A stretch of DNA of 64,000 nucleotides from CAZNNH01 sp964574335 (lineage in GTDB: Bacteria > Acidobacteriota > Vicinamibacteria > Fen-336): the NCBI GenBank assembly GCA_964574335.1, contig CAZNNH010000013.1:4647-68646 (forward strand), in the 5' to 3' direction. The notes beneath the pieces are model-generated. The model had not been told where the DNA came from, searched no databases, and saw only the letters and a list, made by a program, of their open reading frames with translations. A program made the position numbers and the translations under genes. Below are positions 15,887-23,881 of the stretch, in pieces; the stretch's first letter is position 1; each line of letters begins with the position of its first letter.

Positions 15887-17455
15887 TCAGTGGCCGGCCT
15901 GGCGGCACATCGCGAGGCGCTGGGCCTCCTCGACGTTGCGGTATCGCTCGCCTGCGTTGTAGCGGCAGAAGGAGAGGACCTGGCCGTCGGTGGTGACGTA
16001 TTTGATGATGCAGCGGCGCACCCGCCGGGCGCTGTAGTTGGTGGCGTCCATGAAGTGCATGCCGGCCACGAACATCCCGTTGAAGCCGCGCTGGAACCAG
16101 CTTCGCGACCGCCCCACCGACTTGTCCTCCCAGCCCTCCAGGCCGCGCAGCAGCCGCAGGAACGAAAGCCCCCGAGGGGCGCGCGACGAGTCGAAGGCGG
16201 CGGAGAGGTGCTTGAGCTGGCCGAGCGCCGAGATCTTCTGGAGCAGCCGGGCCCGCCCCTGCGGGGGGGTGATCCGGCCCGCCGCCAAGAGCAGCCGCTC
16301 GAGGTCCAGGAACTGGGTCAGGCAGGTGGGCCGGTTGTCGTCGTCGACGTAGAAGTAGGTCCCCACCGAGCAGTGAGCGTCGCACCCCGGGCTGCTGGGA
16401 GACTCGCCGCGCAGCCGGGCGACGCCGCGGGTGAGCAGGCTCAGGGCGTTGAGCGGGATCCAGTCGTCGGGCATCCGGGTCAGACCGGTCTGGGCGCCGA
16501 ACTCGCGGGCCATGTCGGCCAGGTCGAAGCCGGCCGGCGTCGCCTGCGGCAGCTTCACCCGGCCGGTGGCCGCCATCGGCTGGATGCTGATGCCGGTGGT
16601 GTGCTGGCTGTTCTGGAGCGCGAACTCGAAGATCGGCCCGAGCTGGTCGACGTTGATCCCGGCCACGATGGTGGGGACCATCACCACCCGCATGTTGGTC
16701 CTGACGATGTTCTCGTAGACCCGCAGCTTCTGGTCGAGCAGCCGCTGGCCTCGCAGCGCCAGGTAGACGTCGTCGGTCATCCCGTCGAACTGCAGGTACA
16801 GGGTGTGCAGCCCTTCGTCCTCGCAGCGGCGCACGAAGTCGAAGTGGGTGAAGCGGAGCCCGTTGGTGGCCACCTGGATGTGGTCGAAGCCCAGCTCTCG
16901 GCAGATCTTCAGGATCTCCAGGAGCTGCGGGTGGAGGGTCGGCTCCCCCCCCGAGAACTGGATGTGCCGGCAGGGCTGCCCCGGCCGGTCGACCAGGCTC
17001 TTCAGCATCCCCCGCACCGTCTCCAGCTCCAGGAAGTAGCCGTTGTCGCTGGTCACGTCCGCGAAGCACACCGGGCAGCGCAGGTTGCAGCGGTTGGTGA
17101 GGTCCATCACCGCCAGAAGCGGCGCCTTGTCCGGCTCGTCGTCCACGTCCTGCAGCAGGGACCCGGGGGAGAAGACCCGGGTGTTCCACCCTTCGAGCTT
17201 GTGATGGAGCCGGCTGTCGGACAGGATCAGGTGCTCGGTGGGGCCGTGGCTCGGGCAGCGGACCCGCTGGAAGACCTGGCCAGCGCGCTCGATCACCAGC
17301 GCCTCCGCGGGAGCGCCGCAGGAGAGGCAACGCGACTCGTCCTGGGCCAGCACCCGCTCGGCGAAGGAAGACCCCGGCGAGGCCGATTCCGATGGCGTCT
17401 CGCCCGGCGGATCGTACCGCGCAGAGACCCCCGGTCCGTTTGCGGCACTATCCAT
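15887..17455 (-). CDS. Radical SAM enzyme of the MJ0619/tetraether-synthase (Tes)-like type
   Basis: 522 aa. An N-terminal zinc-finger-like pair (CLSCG at 43-47, CPSHG at 67-71) precedes the radical SAM core MDLTNRCNLRCPVCFA (Cys123, Cys127, Cys130), QFSGGEPTLHPQLLEIL, and a late Cys set (CDAHCSVG, CLTQF). This architecture is the one I know from MJ0619-type proteins. That group includes archaeal Tes, which couples two lipid tails into membrane-spanning tetraethers, and related bacterial proteins proposed to make membrane-spanning lipids. C-C coupling of chains is therefore a hypothesis, not shown. It is the first gene of the minus wing. Its promoter abuts the start codon, so a start further in is possible because the first ~30 residues are low complexity. 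Confidence 0.82.
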   Translation of the reverse strand: MDSAANGPGVSARYDPPGETPSESASPGSSFAERVLAQDESRCLSCGAPAEALVIERAGQVFQRVRCPSHGPTEHLILSDSRLHHKLEGWNTRVFSPGSLLQDVDDEPDKAPLLAVMDLTNRCNLRCPVCFADVTSDNGYFLELETVRGMLKSLVDRPGQPCRHIQFSGGEPTLHPQLLEILKICRELGFDHIQVATNGLRFTHFDFVRRCEDEGLHTLYLQFDGMTDDVYLALRGQRLLDQKLRVYENIVRTNMRVVMVPTIVAGINVDQLGPIFEFALQNSQHTTGISIQPMAATGRVKLPQATPAGFDLADMAREFGAQTGLTRMPDDWIPLNALSLLTRGVARLRGESPSSPGCDAHCSVGTYFYVDDDNRPTCLTQFLDLERLLLAAGRITPPQGRARLLQKISALGQLKHLSAAFDSSRAPRGLSFLRLLRGLEGWEDKSVGRSRSWFQRGFNGMFVAGMHFMDATNYSARRVRRCIIKYVTTDGQVLSFCRYNAGERYRNVEEAQRLAMCRQAGH

Positions 17456-17463
17456 GGGCGGCT

Positions 17464-17493
17464 ATTATCGACGTCCGGTGTTTTCTGTGTCAA
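17464..17493 (-). promoter_or_regulatory. Sigma-70-type promoter for the minus wing
   Basis: On the minus strand TTGACA (17493-17488), 18 bases, then GATAAT (17469-17464), 5 of 6 matches at -10. The expected transcription start is about 17457, almost at the ATG at 17455, so the mRNA would be leaderless or nearly so. It lies in the 147-bp divergent gap between the wings. Confidence 0.55.
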
Positions 17494-17602
17494 CAACGGC
17501 GCGGCTCGCTGGAACCGCCGGCTTCCCTTCCGGCTCCAGCCGCTCCTACGCCGCCCCGGACGCGAGCTAGCGTCCCGGGGCTCGTCACACGGGTTCTTCG
17601 AC

Positions 17603-18361
17603 ATGGCTCGGGCGGCCGGCTTCGTGCTCCTCTTCGTGGCGACCAACTCGAGCCTCCTGCTGCTGTTCCCGTTCAGCCTCGGCAGGCTGGCCGTGGTCGG
17701 CGTCCTGTTCGGTGGCGGCACCGCGGTGATGCTGGTGTTGCTCTTCGACCCGAGCAGCCGGTTCCTGCTCGACCACCGGACCGACGTACATTGCCCGAAC
17801 GGCCCCTGCGTGGCCCTCACCTTCGACGACGGGCCGTCGCCGGAGATCACCCCCAAGGTCCTCGACATCCTGCGGGAAAAGGGCGCCAAGGCCACCTTCT
17901 TCCTGGTCGGCCAGCAGGTCGAGCAGCACCCCGGCCTGGCTCGGCGGATGGCGGGCGAGGGGCACGCCATCGGCAACCATACCTACTCGCACCCTTCGCT
18001 CTTCTGCTTCCTGTCGCCGAGGCGCCTGCGTGAGGAGATCGAGCGGGGCCAGGAAGCGATCGGCCGGGTCACCGGGGCCTCGCCCCGGCACTTCCGCTCG
18101 CCGGTCGGCCTGCGCCACCCGATCCTGAAGCTGGCGCTGCAGCGAGCCGCGCTGGAGCTCGTGCTGTGGCGGCTACGGACCTACGACACCCTGTCCCCGA
18201 AGCCGGAGACGCTCCGCCGGCGGATCCTGGGCCGGGTGCGCCCGGGCGCGATCGTGCTGCTCCACGACCGGAGCGGGCCCGGAGCCTCCGCGATGCTGGC
18301 CGCCCTGCCGGACGTCATCGACGGTCTACGGGCTCGCGGCTACGAGCTGGTCACGGTCTGA
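17603..18361 (+). CDS. Polysaccharide deacetylase (CE4/NodB-like), membrane-anchored
   Basis: 252 aa. Two hydrophobic helices at the N-terminus (about 5-25 and 28-48) are followed by a NodB domain: TFDDG (73-77), HTYSH (His126, His130), FRSPVG and IVLLHD. These are the metal and catalytic motifs of carbohydrate esterase family 4, which removes N- or O-acetyl groups from sugars. ATG at 17603 is used. An in-frame open region further upstream runs antisense to the radical SAM gene and is not believed. It is the first gene of the plus wing and its stop overlaps the GT2 start (TGATG). Together with the glycosyltransferase it suggests a sugar moiety on the product. Confidence 0.88.
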   Translation: MARAAGFVLLFVATNSSLLLLFPFSLGRLAVVGVLFGGGTAVMLVLLFDPSSRFLLDHRTDVHCPNGPCVALTFDDGPSPEITPKVLDILREKGAKATFFLVGQQVEQHPGLARRMAGEGHAIGNHTYSHPSLFCFLSPRRLREEIERGQEAIGRVTGASPRHFRSPVGLRHPILKLALQRAALELVLWRLRTYDTLSPKPETLRRRILGRVRPGAIVLLHDRSGPGASAMLAALPDVIDGLRARGYELVTV

Positions 18362-19071
18362 TGGACGGCCCACCCGAGCCGCCGCACCACCCGCCGATGC
18401 GAATCTGCGCGGTGATCCCTGCCTACGACGAGGCGGAGCGGATCGCGCGGCTGGTGACCGCCGTCCGCCCCCAGGTGGCCCGGGTGATGGTGGTCGACGA
18501 CGGCTCGACCGACGGGACCGGGGAGCGCGCCGCCCAGGCCGGGGCGGTGAGCCTGCGCCTCGAGCAGAACCAGGGAAAGGGCGCTGCCGTCCGCCAGGCG
18601 CTCTCGCGGCTCTCCCCGGGCGAGTTCAGCCACGTCCTGCTCATGGACGGCGACGGCCAGCACCTTGCGGAAGACATCCCCTCACTGGTCGAGCAGGCGC
18701 GGCGTACCGGGGCGGAGCTGGTGATCGGCGCCCGGACCCTCGACCGGGCCCGCATGCCGCCGTCACGCCACTTCTCGAACACGGTCGGCAGCCGGATCGC
18801 GTCCCGGCTGGTGGGTCAGAAGGTCCTCGACAGCCAGAGCGGGTTCCGCCTGGTGCGGCTGGATTCCCTGGCCAGCCTCAGGCTCCGCTCCCGCCGGTAC
18901 GAGCTGGAGATGGAGGTGCTGATCAAGCTGTGCCGGAAGGGGGCCCGCGTGGAGCACGCGCCGGTGACCCTCGTCTATGATGGCCAGAAGGCCCGCTCCA
19001 AGATGAAGCCGGTTCGAGACACGATTCGGATCTGCCTGTGGTCGCTGGCCTTCCGGTACCTCGGCGCTTAG
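18361..19071 (+). CDS. Family 2 glycosyltransferase
   Basis: 236 aa, GT-A fold. The nucleotide-sugar motif VVDDGSTDGT is at about 44-53, the DXD-like MDGDGQH at about 95-101, and the family-typical SGFRLVRL and YELEMEVLIKL follow. It lacks C-terminal membrane helices, so it is of the DPM1-like soluble type. It is likely to transfer a hexose to a lipid or the cluster product. Translation is coupled to the deacetylase. Similar GT2 genes occur in aryl-polyene clusters. Confidence 0.88.
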   Translation: MDGPPEPPHHPPMRICAVIPAYDEAERIARLVTAVRPQVARVMVVDDGSTDGTGERAAQAGAVSLRLEQNQGKGAAVRQALSRLSPGEFSHVLLMDGDGQHLAEDIPSLVEQARRTGAELVIGARTLDRARMPPSRHFSNTVGSRIASRLVGQKVLDSQSGFRLVRLDSLASLRLRSRRYELEMEVLIKLCRKGARVEHAPVTLVYDGQKARSKMKPVRDTIRICLWSLAFRYLGA

Positions 19072-19080
19072 GCGAACATC

Positions 19081-19737
19081 GTGGCCACCTGGCGCGCTTC
19101 TCTCGGCACCTCCCTGGCGTTGGCCCTGTCCGGGCTCACCGCTCCCGCCGCACCCGGGCCCCCGCCGGCCGCGTCGGATTCCGAGCTGCTGCAGCGGGTC
19201 CTTCTGGGTGTCGAGCAGGCCGAGCACGCTCACCCCACCGCCTGCGGCACCTTGACCGAGACGCGGTCCTCGCCGCTGCTCTCACGGCCGCTTCGGCTGC
19301 ACGGCAGCTTCTGCACCGCCGGGACCGACCGCTTCCGCGTCGAGTACCGGGGAGACAGGCCGGCCCGTGTCGTCTACAACCGGGGTACCCTGAACGTGTC
19401 GGCGGATGGGAAGCGCACCGAGGTGATGGAGGTCGGCTCTTCCGTGCGGCGGGCCCAGACCTACTTCAGCGGAAAGGACGCCTCCAAGAACCTGCAGCGC
19501 GACTTCTCGATTACCGTCTCCGAAAGGGCCGACCGCTACGCGCTGCTGCTGCGCCCCGTCTCCGGGCGGATCGCCAGGCGCGTCCTGCGGGTGGCGGTGG
19601 AACTGGGCCGGCAGGACTTCCTCCCCCGGCGGATCGAGATCGACGGCAAGAGCGGGGTGGACAGCGTCTTCGAGATCGAGATCGAGACCCTCGACCAGCC
19701 CCTCGACGAGGAGGTGTTCCGGGTCTACCGACCCTGA
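19081..19737 (+). CDS. LolA-like outer-membrane carrier protein
   Basis: 218 aa from GTG at 19081, which has only a weak ribosome site. There is a signal peptide (ALALSGLTAPAAPG). The mature part has the curved-sheet pattern of LolA-related proteins: GTLTETRSSPLLSRPLRLHGSF, FRVEYRGDRPARVVYN, and RRIEIDGKSGVDSVFEIEIE. LolA relatives shuttle hydrophobic cargo across the periplasm, and such a gene is a regular component of aryl-polyene clusters. It lies between the glycosyltransferase and dehydratase genes with 9 and 4 bp gaps. Confidence 0.8.
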   Translation: MATWRASLGTSLALALSGLTAPAAPGPPPAASDSELLQRVLLGVEQAEHAHPTACGTLTETRSSPLLSRPLRLHGSFCTAGTDRFRVEYRGDRPARVVYNRGTLNVSADGKRTEVMEVGSSVRRAQTYFSGKDASKNLQRDFSITVSERADRYALLLRPVSGRIARRVLRVAVELGRQDFLPRRIEIDGKSGVDSVFEIEIETLDQPLDEEVFRVYRP

Positions 19738-19741
19738 GCGG

Positions 19742-20164
19742 ATGGCCATGGACGTCGAGATCGAAGACATCCTCCCCCACCGCGCCCCGTTCCTGTGGAT
19801 CGACCGCGTGCTGAGCGTCGAGCCCGGCGTGAGCTGTGTGGCCTCGAAGCGGATCGACCCCGGGGCGGCGTTCTTCGCCGGCCACTTCCCCGGCGATCCG
19901 ATCCTCCCCGGCGTCTTCCTGATCGAGGCCGCCGCCCAGACGGCCGGGGTGATGATGGGGGCCCAGGGCTCGACCGGCGGCGAGACCAAACGCCTGGCTG
20001 CCGTCAACCAGTTCAAGTTCCTCCAGCCGGTCCGGCCGGGCGCCACCCTGAAGATCGAGACCCGGCTGCTGGTCGAGCGGGAGGGGATGGCGCTGGTGTC
20101 CGCCGTGGTGACGGTGGAGGGAGAGACGGTCGCCGCCGGCCAGCTCACGGTCGTGTCGCGGTGA
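19742..20164 (+). CDS. FabZ-like 3-hydroxyacyl-ACP dehydratase
   Basis: 140 aa hotdog-fold protein with DILPHRAPFLWIDRV, the FabZ active-site stretch FFAGHFPGDPILPGV (His48) and Glu62 in LIEAAAQ. It should dehydrate the 3-hydroxyacyl chain to the trans-2-enoyl form. With FabG and the ketosynthase it completes keto-reduction and dehydration, and no enoyl reductase is present. The stop overlaps the next gene's GTG by 4 bp. Confidence 0.9.
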   Translation: MAMDVEIEDILPHRAPFLWIDRVLSVEPGVSCVASKRIDPGAAFFAGHFPGDPILPGVFLIEAAAQTAGVMMGAQGSTGGETKRLAAVNQFKFLQPVRPGATLKIETRLLVEREGMALVSAVVTVEGETVAAGQLTVVSR

Positions 20165-21222
20165 GGGGCCTGCTGCGCCGGCTCCTCACCGAGCGGCTGG
20201 AGCCGGGGCCGGCCGCGGCCGCGGTCTGGCTGGGGATCGCCCTCGGCATCATCCCCATCTACGGGCTCCAGGCCGTCACGGCGCTGGCCCTGGCCACCGT
20301 CTTCAGGCTCAACCGGCCGTTGACCCTCGCCGCCACCTTCATCAACAACCCCCTGCTGCAGCCGCTGCTGGTGATCGGCTCGCTGCAGCTCGGCCACCTG
20401 GTCGCCCACGGCTCCTTCGTCTCCCTGGCGCCTTCCGCGCTTCTGGCCTCCTGGGGCCAGCACCTGCTGGCCCTCTTCCTGGGCAGCTTCATCCTCTCGG
20501 TGCTGGTGGGGCTCCCCGCGGCCGCCGCGGTCTTCCTCTTCCTGGTGCTGCGGGGCGCCTCACCCAACGAGCGTGCCTTTCAGGCCGAGGTCAACCGCCG
20601 CTTCGCCGCCACCGGGTTCTACGCCCGCGGCTTCGTCCGCTGGAAGACCCGCCTCGACCGCATCTTCAGCCTCCTCCTCGAAGAAGACCTGGGCGCCGGC
20701 ACGGCGGTGGACCTGGGCTGTGGCTACGGCGCCACGTTGGCCCTGGTGGCCCACCGTGACCCGCAGCGCGCGCTCCACGGCTGCGACCTGGACCGGCAGC
20801 GGGTGACGGCCGCTACTCAGGCGCTGAACGGGCTGGACGTCCACCTGGAGACGGCCGACGTGCTCGGCTTCCCTTTGCCGGACGCCGGGCTGATCCTGAT
20901 CATCGACGTCCTCCAGTACCTGGATCCGGCCGAGCAGGCCGCGCTGCTGCGGCGCTCGGCCCAGGCGCTCGTGCCCGGCGGGCGACTGATCTTCCGGCTG
21001 CCCGACACCCAAAGGGGTCTGCTGTTCCGGACCACGCGGCTGCTGGATCGGCTGCTGCTGGGGCTGGGACGCTCCGGCAGGCGGCCTATCTACCAACCTG
21101 CCCAGACCTACGTAGAGCTGCTGGGCGAGGTCGGCCTCCGCGTGGAGGCGCGCCGCTACCGCAACCGGCTCCCGCTCGCGCACACGGTGTTCTTCGCCCG
21201 GAAGGCCGGAGGCGAGACGTGA
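20161..21222 (+). CDS. DUF2062 membrane domain fused to SAM methyltransferase
   Basis: 353 aa. Residues 1-130 are a DUF2062-type membrane region (VWLGIALGIIPIYGLQ, FINNPLLQPLLVIGS, and helices to LFLVLRGAS). Residues about 135-353 are a class I methyltransferase with AVDLGCGYGATLAL, ILIIDVLQYLD and LVPGGRLIFRLPD. DUF2062 often accompanies glycosyltransferases or lipid-modifying enzymes. The fusion suggests methylation of a membrane-bound intermediate. GTG at 20161 overlaps the dehydratase stop (GTGA), and the end overlaps the MMPL start likewise. Confidence 0.83.
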   Translation: MRGLLRRLLTERLEPGPAAAAVWLGIALGIIPIYGLQAVTALALATVFRLNRPLTLAATFINNPLLQPLLVIGSLQLGHLVAHGSFVSLAPSALLASWGQHLLALFLGSFILSVLVGLPAAAAVFLFLVLRGASPNERAFQAEVNRRFAATGFYARGFVRWKTRLDRIFSLLLEEDLGAGTAVDLGCGYGATLALVAHRDPQRALHGCDLDRQRVTAATQALNGLDVHLETADVLGFPLPDAGLILIIDVLQYLDPAEQAALLRRSAQALVPGGRLIFRLPDTQRGLLFRTTRLLDRLLLGLGRSGRRPIYQPAQTYVELLGEVGLRVEARRYRNRLPLAHTVFFARKAGGET

Positions 21223-23750
21223 CCGAGCGGCTGCTCGATCGGATCGCCTCGCTGGTCCTGAAGCGGCCGGTGGCGGTGCTGCTGGCGGTGGGCGCGATGA
21301 CGCTGCTGCTCGCCGCCAACACCCGCAACCTGGAGCTGCGAACCGACCTGGTCGACCTGATGGGCGACTCGGGCTCCGCCCGGGCGGCGCGAGAGCTGCT
21401 CCAGGAGCTCGGCTACGGCAACCGGTTCTTCGTGGTCGTGGAAGCCGGCGGGGACGGAGAGCGGGCCGCCGAGCGGATGGAGCAGGCCGCCGACCGCCTG
21501 GTGGCGGAGATGGACCGAAGCGGCCTGTTCCTCTCCGCGCGCTGCGGGGTGACCGAGGCGGAGATGCTGCAGGTCGCCCGCTTCTACGTCGACCACTTCC
21601 CCGACTTCGTCGACCCCGGCCGGCTCGACGAGCTGCGGGCCCGGCTCAGCCCGGCCGGGGTGAAGGAAGAGGTCCGCAAGGCCACCGAGGCGCTGCTGTC
21701 GCCGCTGTCGACGCTCGGCCCCGAGTACCTGGTCCTCGACCCGCTGGGCCTGCTCGAGCTGGTCCTTCCGGCCACCCGCGAGGGCTCGGGCTTCACCGGC
21801 TTCGACCTGGACTGGGGCAGCGGCGGCCGCTTCTTCAGCCGGGACCACCGGGCGCTTCTGGTCCTGGCCGAGCCCCGACGGCCGTCGTCGGACTACGAGT
21901 TCGCCGTGCGCCTGATGCAGTGGGTGCGTCCCCGGCTGTCGGCGATCCAGGCGGAGGACGTCGAAGGCGGGGCCCCGCTCCGCTTGACCCCGGTCGGCGC
22001 CCACGCCTACGCCGACCAGAACCGCGCCCTCATCGAGCGCAACATCAAGGTCGCCTCGGCGGTCTCGGTGGGGGGCAACCTGCTGCTGATGGTCCTCGTC
22101 TACCGATGGCTCCCCGCCTTGCTCCTGACCGTGCTGCCGACGCTGCTCTCGATCCTCTGGACCACCGGCCTGATCAGCAGCTACCCCGGCGAGGTGAACC
22201 TGATCAGCCTGGCCTTCATCGCCATCCTGGCCGGGCTCGGCGACGACCAGGTGACCTACTTCTTCTCCCGGGTGCCCCAGGAGACCTCGGGATCGGCGTC
22301 GCTTCAGGCAGCGATCCGGCAGACCTACGGGACCACCGGCAAGAGCGTGCTGTTCTGCGTGCTGACCAGCGGCACCGCCACCGCCACCCTGGCCTTGGCC
22401 CGCTTCAAGGGGCTGGCCGAGCTGGGCCTGGTGCTCACGGTGGGCCTGCTGATGCTGCTCCTGCACGCCCTCTTCACCATCCCGGCGCTCCTCTTCGTGA
22501 TCTGGCCGAGGTTCCCCGTGCGCACCGAGGGGAGCCCGTTCCGCTTCCTGCCGACGGTGGCGCGGGGGGTGGGCCGGGTGGTGGCCGGCTCCCCCCGGCT
22601 GGTGCTGGGGTTCGGGATGATGGTGCTGCTGGTTGCGGGGCTTTCGATTCCCCACCTCCAGGTGGCGGGCCGGCTGGAGGGCTTCTCCGAGCAGGACGAC
22701 CCTGCCTTCGTGGGCCAGAGGCTCCTGGCCTCGCGCTTCGGCCTCGAAGGGGCGCCCCTGGTGCTGCTGGTCGAGGGCGGCGAGCAGGAGGTGCTGGATC
22801 GGACCGCGCGGCTGCAGGCCGAGCTGCAGGACCTCCGCCGCGGCGGCGAGCTGCGGGCGGTGCTGGCCCCCAACAGCCTGGTCCCTTCACGGGCACAGCA
22901 GGAGAAGCGCCGCGCCGCCCTGGGCGACGTGGACCTGGACAAGACCGCCACCGCCCTCGAGCGAGCGGTGCGGGAGAGTGGTCTCGACCCCTCGGCCTTC
23001 CGGGAGCCGGTTCTCCGGCTGCGCCGCTGGGCTTCGGGAGACTGGCCGGTGGTCTCGGTCGAGAGCGCCGCCGAGGCGCTGCCGTCGGGGCTCCTGGATC
23101 CCGGGGTGCGCGAGATCTCGCCGGGCCACTTCCTGGGGACGGTGACCCTCTACTCCGCCGATCCGGCGGCCACCGCCAGCTTGTCGCCCGAGACCCTGTC
23201 TCGGCTGGAGGAGAAGGCCGGCTCCTTCCAGCCCTTCTCCTACGACCAGATGGCGATCGACCTGCAGGCCCAGATCGTGGCCGACAGCCGCAGGGCTTCC
23301 GTGGCGACGGTGCTCGGCGTGGTGCTGGTGGTGGCCCTCCTCTTCCGCAGCCTCTCCGTCGGCCTGCTGGTGCTGCTGCCGGTCGCCTACGGCATCGTGG
23401 TGACGGTCGGCCTGCTCACCCTGGCAGGCCACCACTTCGGCGGGATGGGCTTCGCCGCCTTCCCCCTGATCGTGGGCATCGGCATCGACAACGGCATCCA
23501 CCTGGTGCGGCGGGCGCTCGAGCCGCCGAGACGGGATGCGGCTCGGCTGCTGGCCGATTCCGGCGCCGCCTTGATCCAGACCAACCTGACCACGATCGTG
23601 GGCTTCGGGGCGCTCATGTCTGCCACCATTCCCCCCCTGGCCGAGCTGGGGCTCATCACGGCGGTGGGGATGACGGTGGCCCTGTTCGCCTCGATCTTCG
23701 TGCTGCCTTCGATCCTGGTGCTGATGGAGCCGGGGCGGGCGAAGACATAG
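21219..23750 (+). CDS. MMPL/RND-superfamily exporter
   Basis: 843 aa. The layout is that of MMPL transporters: one helix at about 17-36, a periplasmic loop, helices between about 265 and 430 (VSVGGNLLLMVLVYRWLPALL, GLGDDQVTYFFSRV), a helix near 470, a second loop, and a final helix bundle from about 700 (VVLVVALLFRSLSVGLLVLLPV, FPLIVGIGIDNGIHLVRRAL). These proton-driven proteins export lipids and polyketides. It is the last gene of the plus wing and the likely inner-membrane exporter that hands cargo to the LolA-like protein. Confidence 0.9.
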   Translation: MTERLLDRIASLVLKRPVAVLLAVGAMTLLLAANTRNLELRTDLVDLMGDSGSARAARELLQELGYGNRFFVVVEAGGDGERAAERMEQAADRLVAEMDRSGLFLSARCGVTEAEMLQVARFYVDHFPDFVDPGRLDELRARLSPAGVKEEVRKATEALLSPLSTLGPEYLVLDPLGLLELVLPATREGSGFTGFDLDWGSGGRFFSRDHRALLVLAEPRRPSSDYEFAVRLMQWVRPRLSAIQAEDVEGGAPLRLTPVGAHAYADQNRALIERNIKVASAVSVGGNLLLMVLVYRWLPALLLTVLPTLLSILWTTGLISSYPGEVNLISLAFIAILAGLGDDQVTYFFSRVPQETSGSASLQAAIRQTYGTTGKSVLFCVLTSGTATATLALARFKGLAELGLVLTVGLLMLLLHALFTIPALLFVIWPRFPVRTEGSPFRFLPTVARGVGRVVAGSPRLVLGFGMMVLLVAGLSIPHLQVAGRLEGFSEQDDPAFVGQRLLASRFGLEGAPLVLLVEGGEQEVLDRTARLQAELQDLRRGGELRAVLAPNSLVPSRAQQEKRRAALGDVDLDKTATALERAVRESGLDPSAFREPVLRLRRWASGDWPVVSVESAAEALPSGLLDPGVREISPGHFLGTVTLYSADPAATASLSPETLSRLEEKAGSFQPFSYDQMAIDLQAQIVADSRRASVATVLGVVLVVALLFRSLSVGLLVLLPVAYGIVVTVGLLTLAGHHFGGMGFAAFPLIVGIGIDNGIHLVRRALEPPRRDAARLLADSGAALIQTNLTTIVGFGALMSATIPPLAELGLITAVGMTVALFASIFVLPSILVLMEPGRAKT

Positions 23751-23751
23751 G

Positions 23752-23772
23752 GGCCCGGGGCCGCACCGGGCC
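23752..23772 (+). terminator. Possible hairpin after the MMPL gene
   Basis: GGCCCGG, 7-base loop, CCGGGCC, starting 2 bp after the stop. There is no T-run, so termination is only a guess. The rest of 23773-23881 shows nothing clear. Confidence 0.3.
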
Positions 23773-23881
23773 GGGCCGGCAACAGCCGCACCGTCGACGG
23801 GTGTCCCGGGCTGGCAGGCACCCCCAAAGAGCCACGGCAGAACAGACCTGGCGTCTCTGTCTTTTTGCCAGTATCCTATGA

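Noticed and set aside
15587..17602. In-frame upstream extension of the polysaccharide deacetylase
   Set aside because: It runs antisense to the radical SAM gene with no recognisable protein content; the ATG at 17603 gives a normal deacetylase.
395..23750. Calling the cluster a canonical aryl-polyene cluster
   Set aside because: No ammonia-lyase or thioesterase was found and several components are foreign to it, so only a resemblance is claimed.
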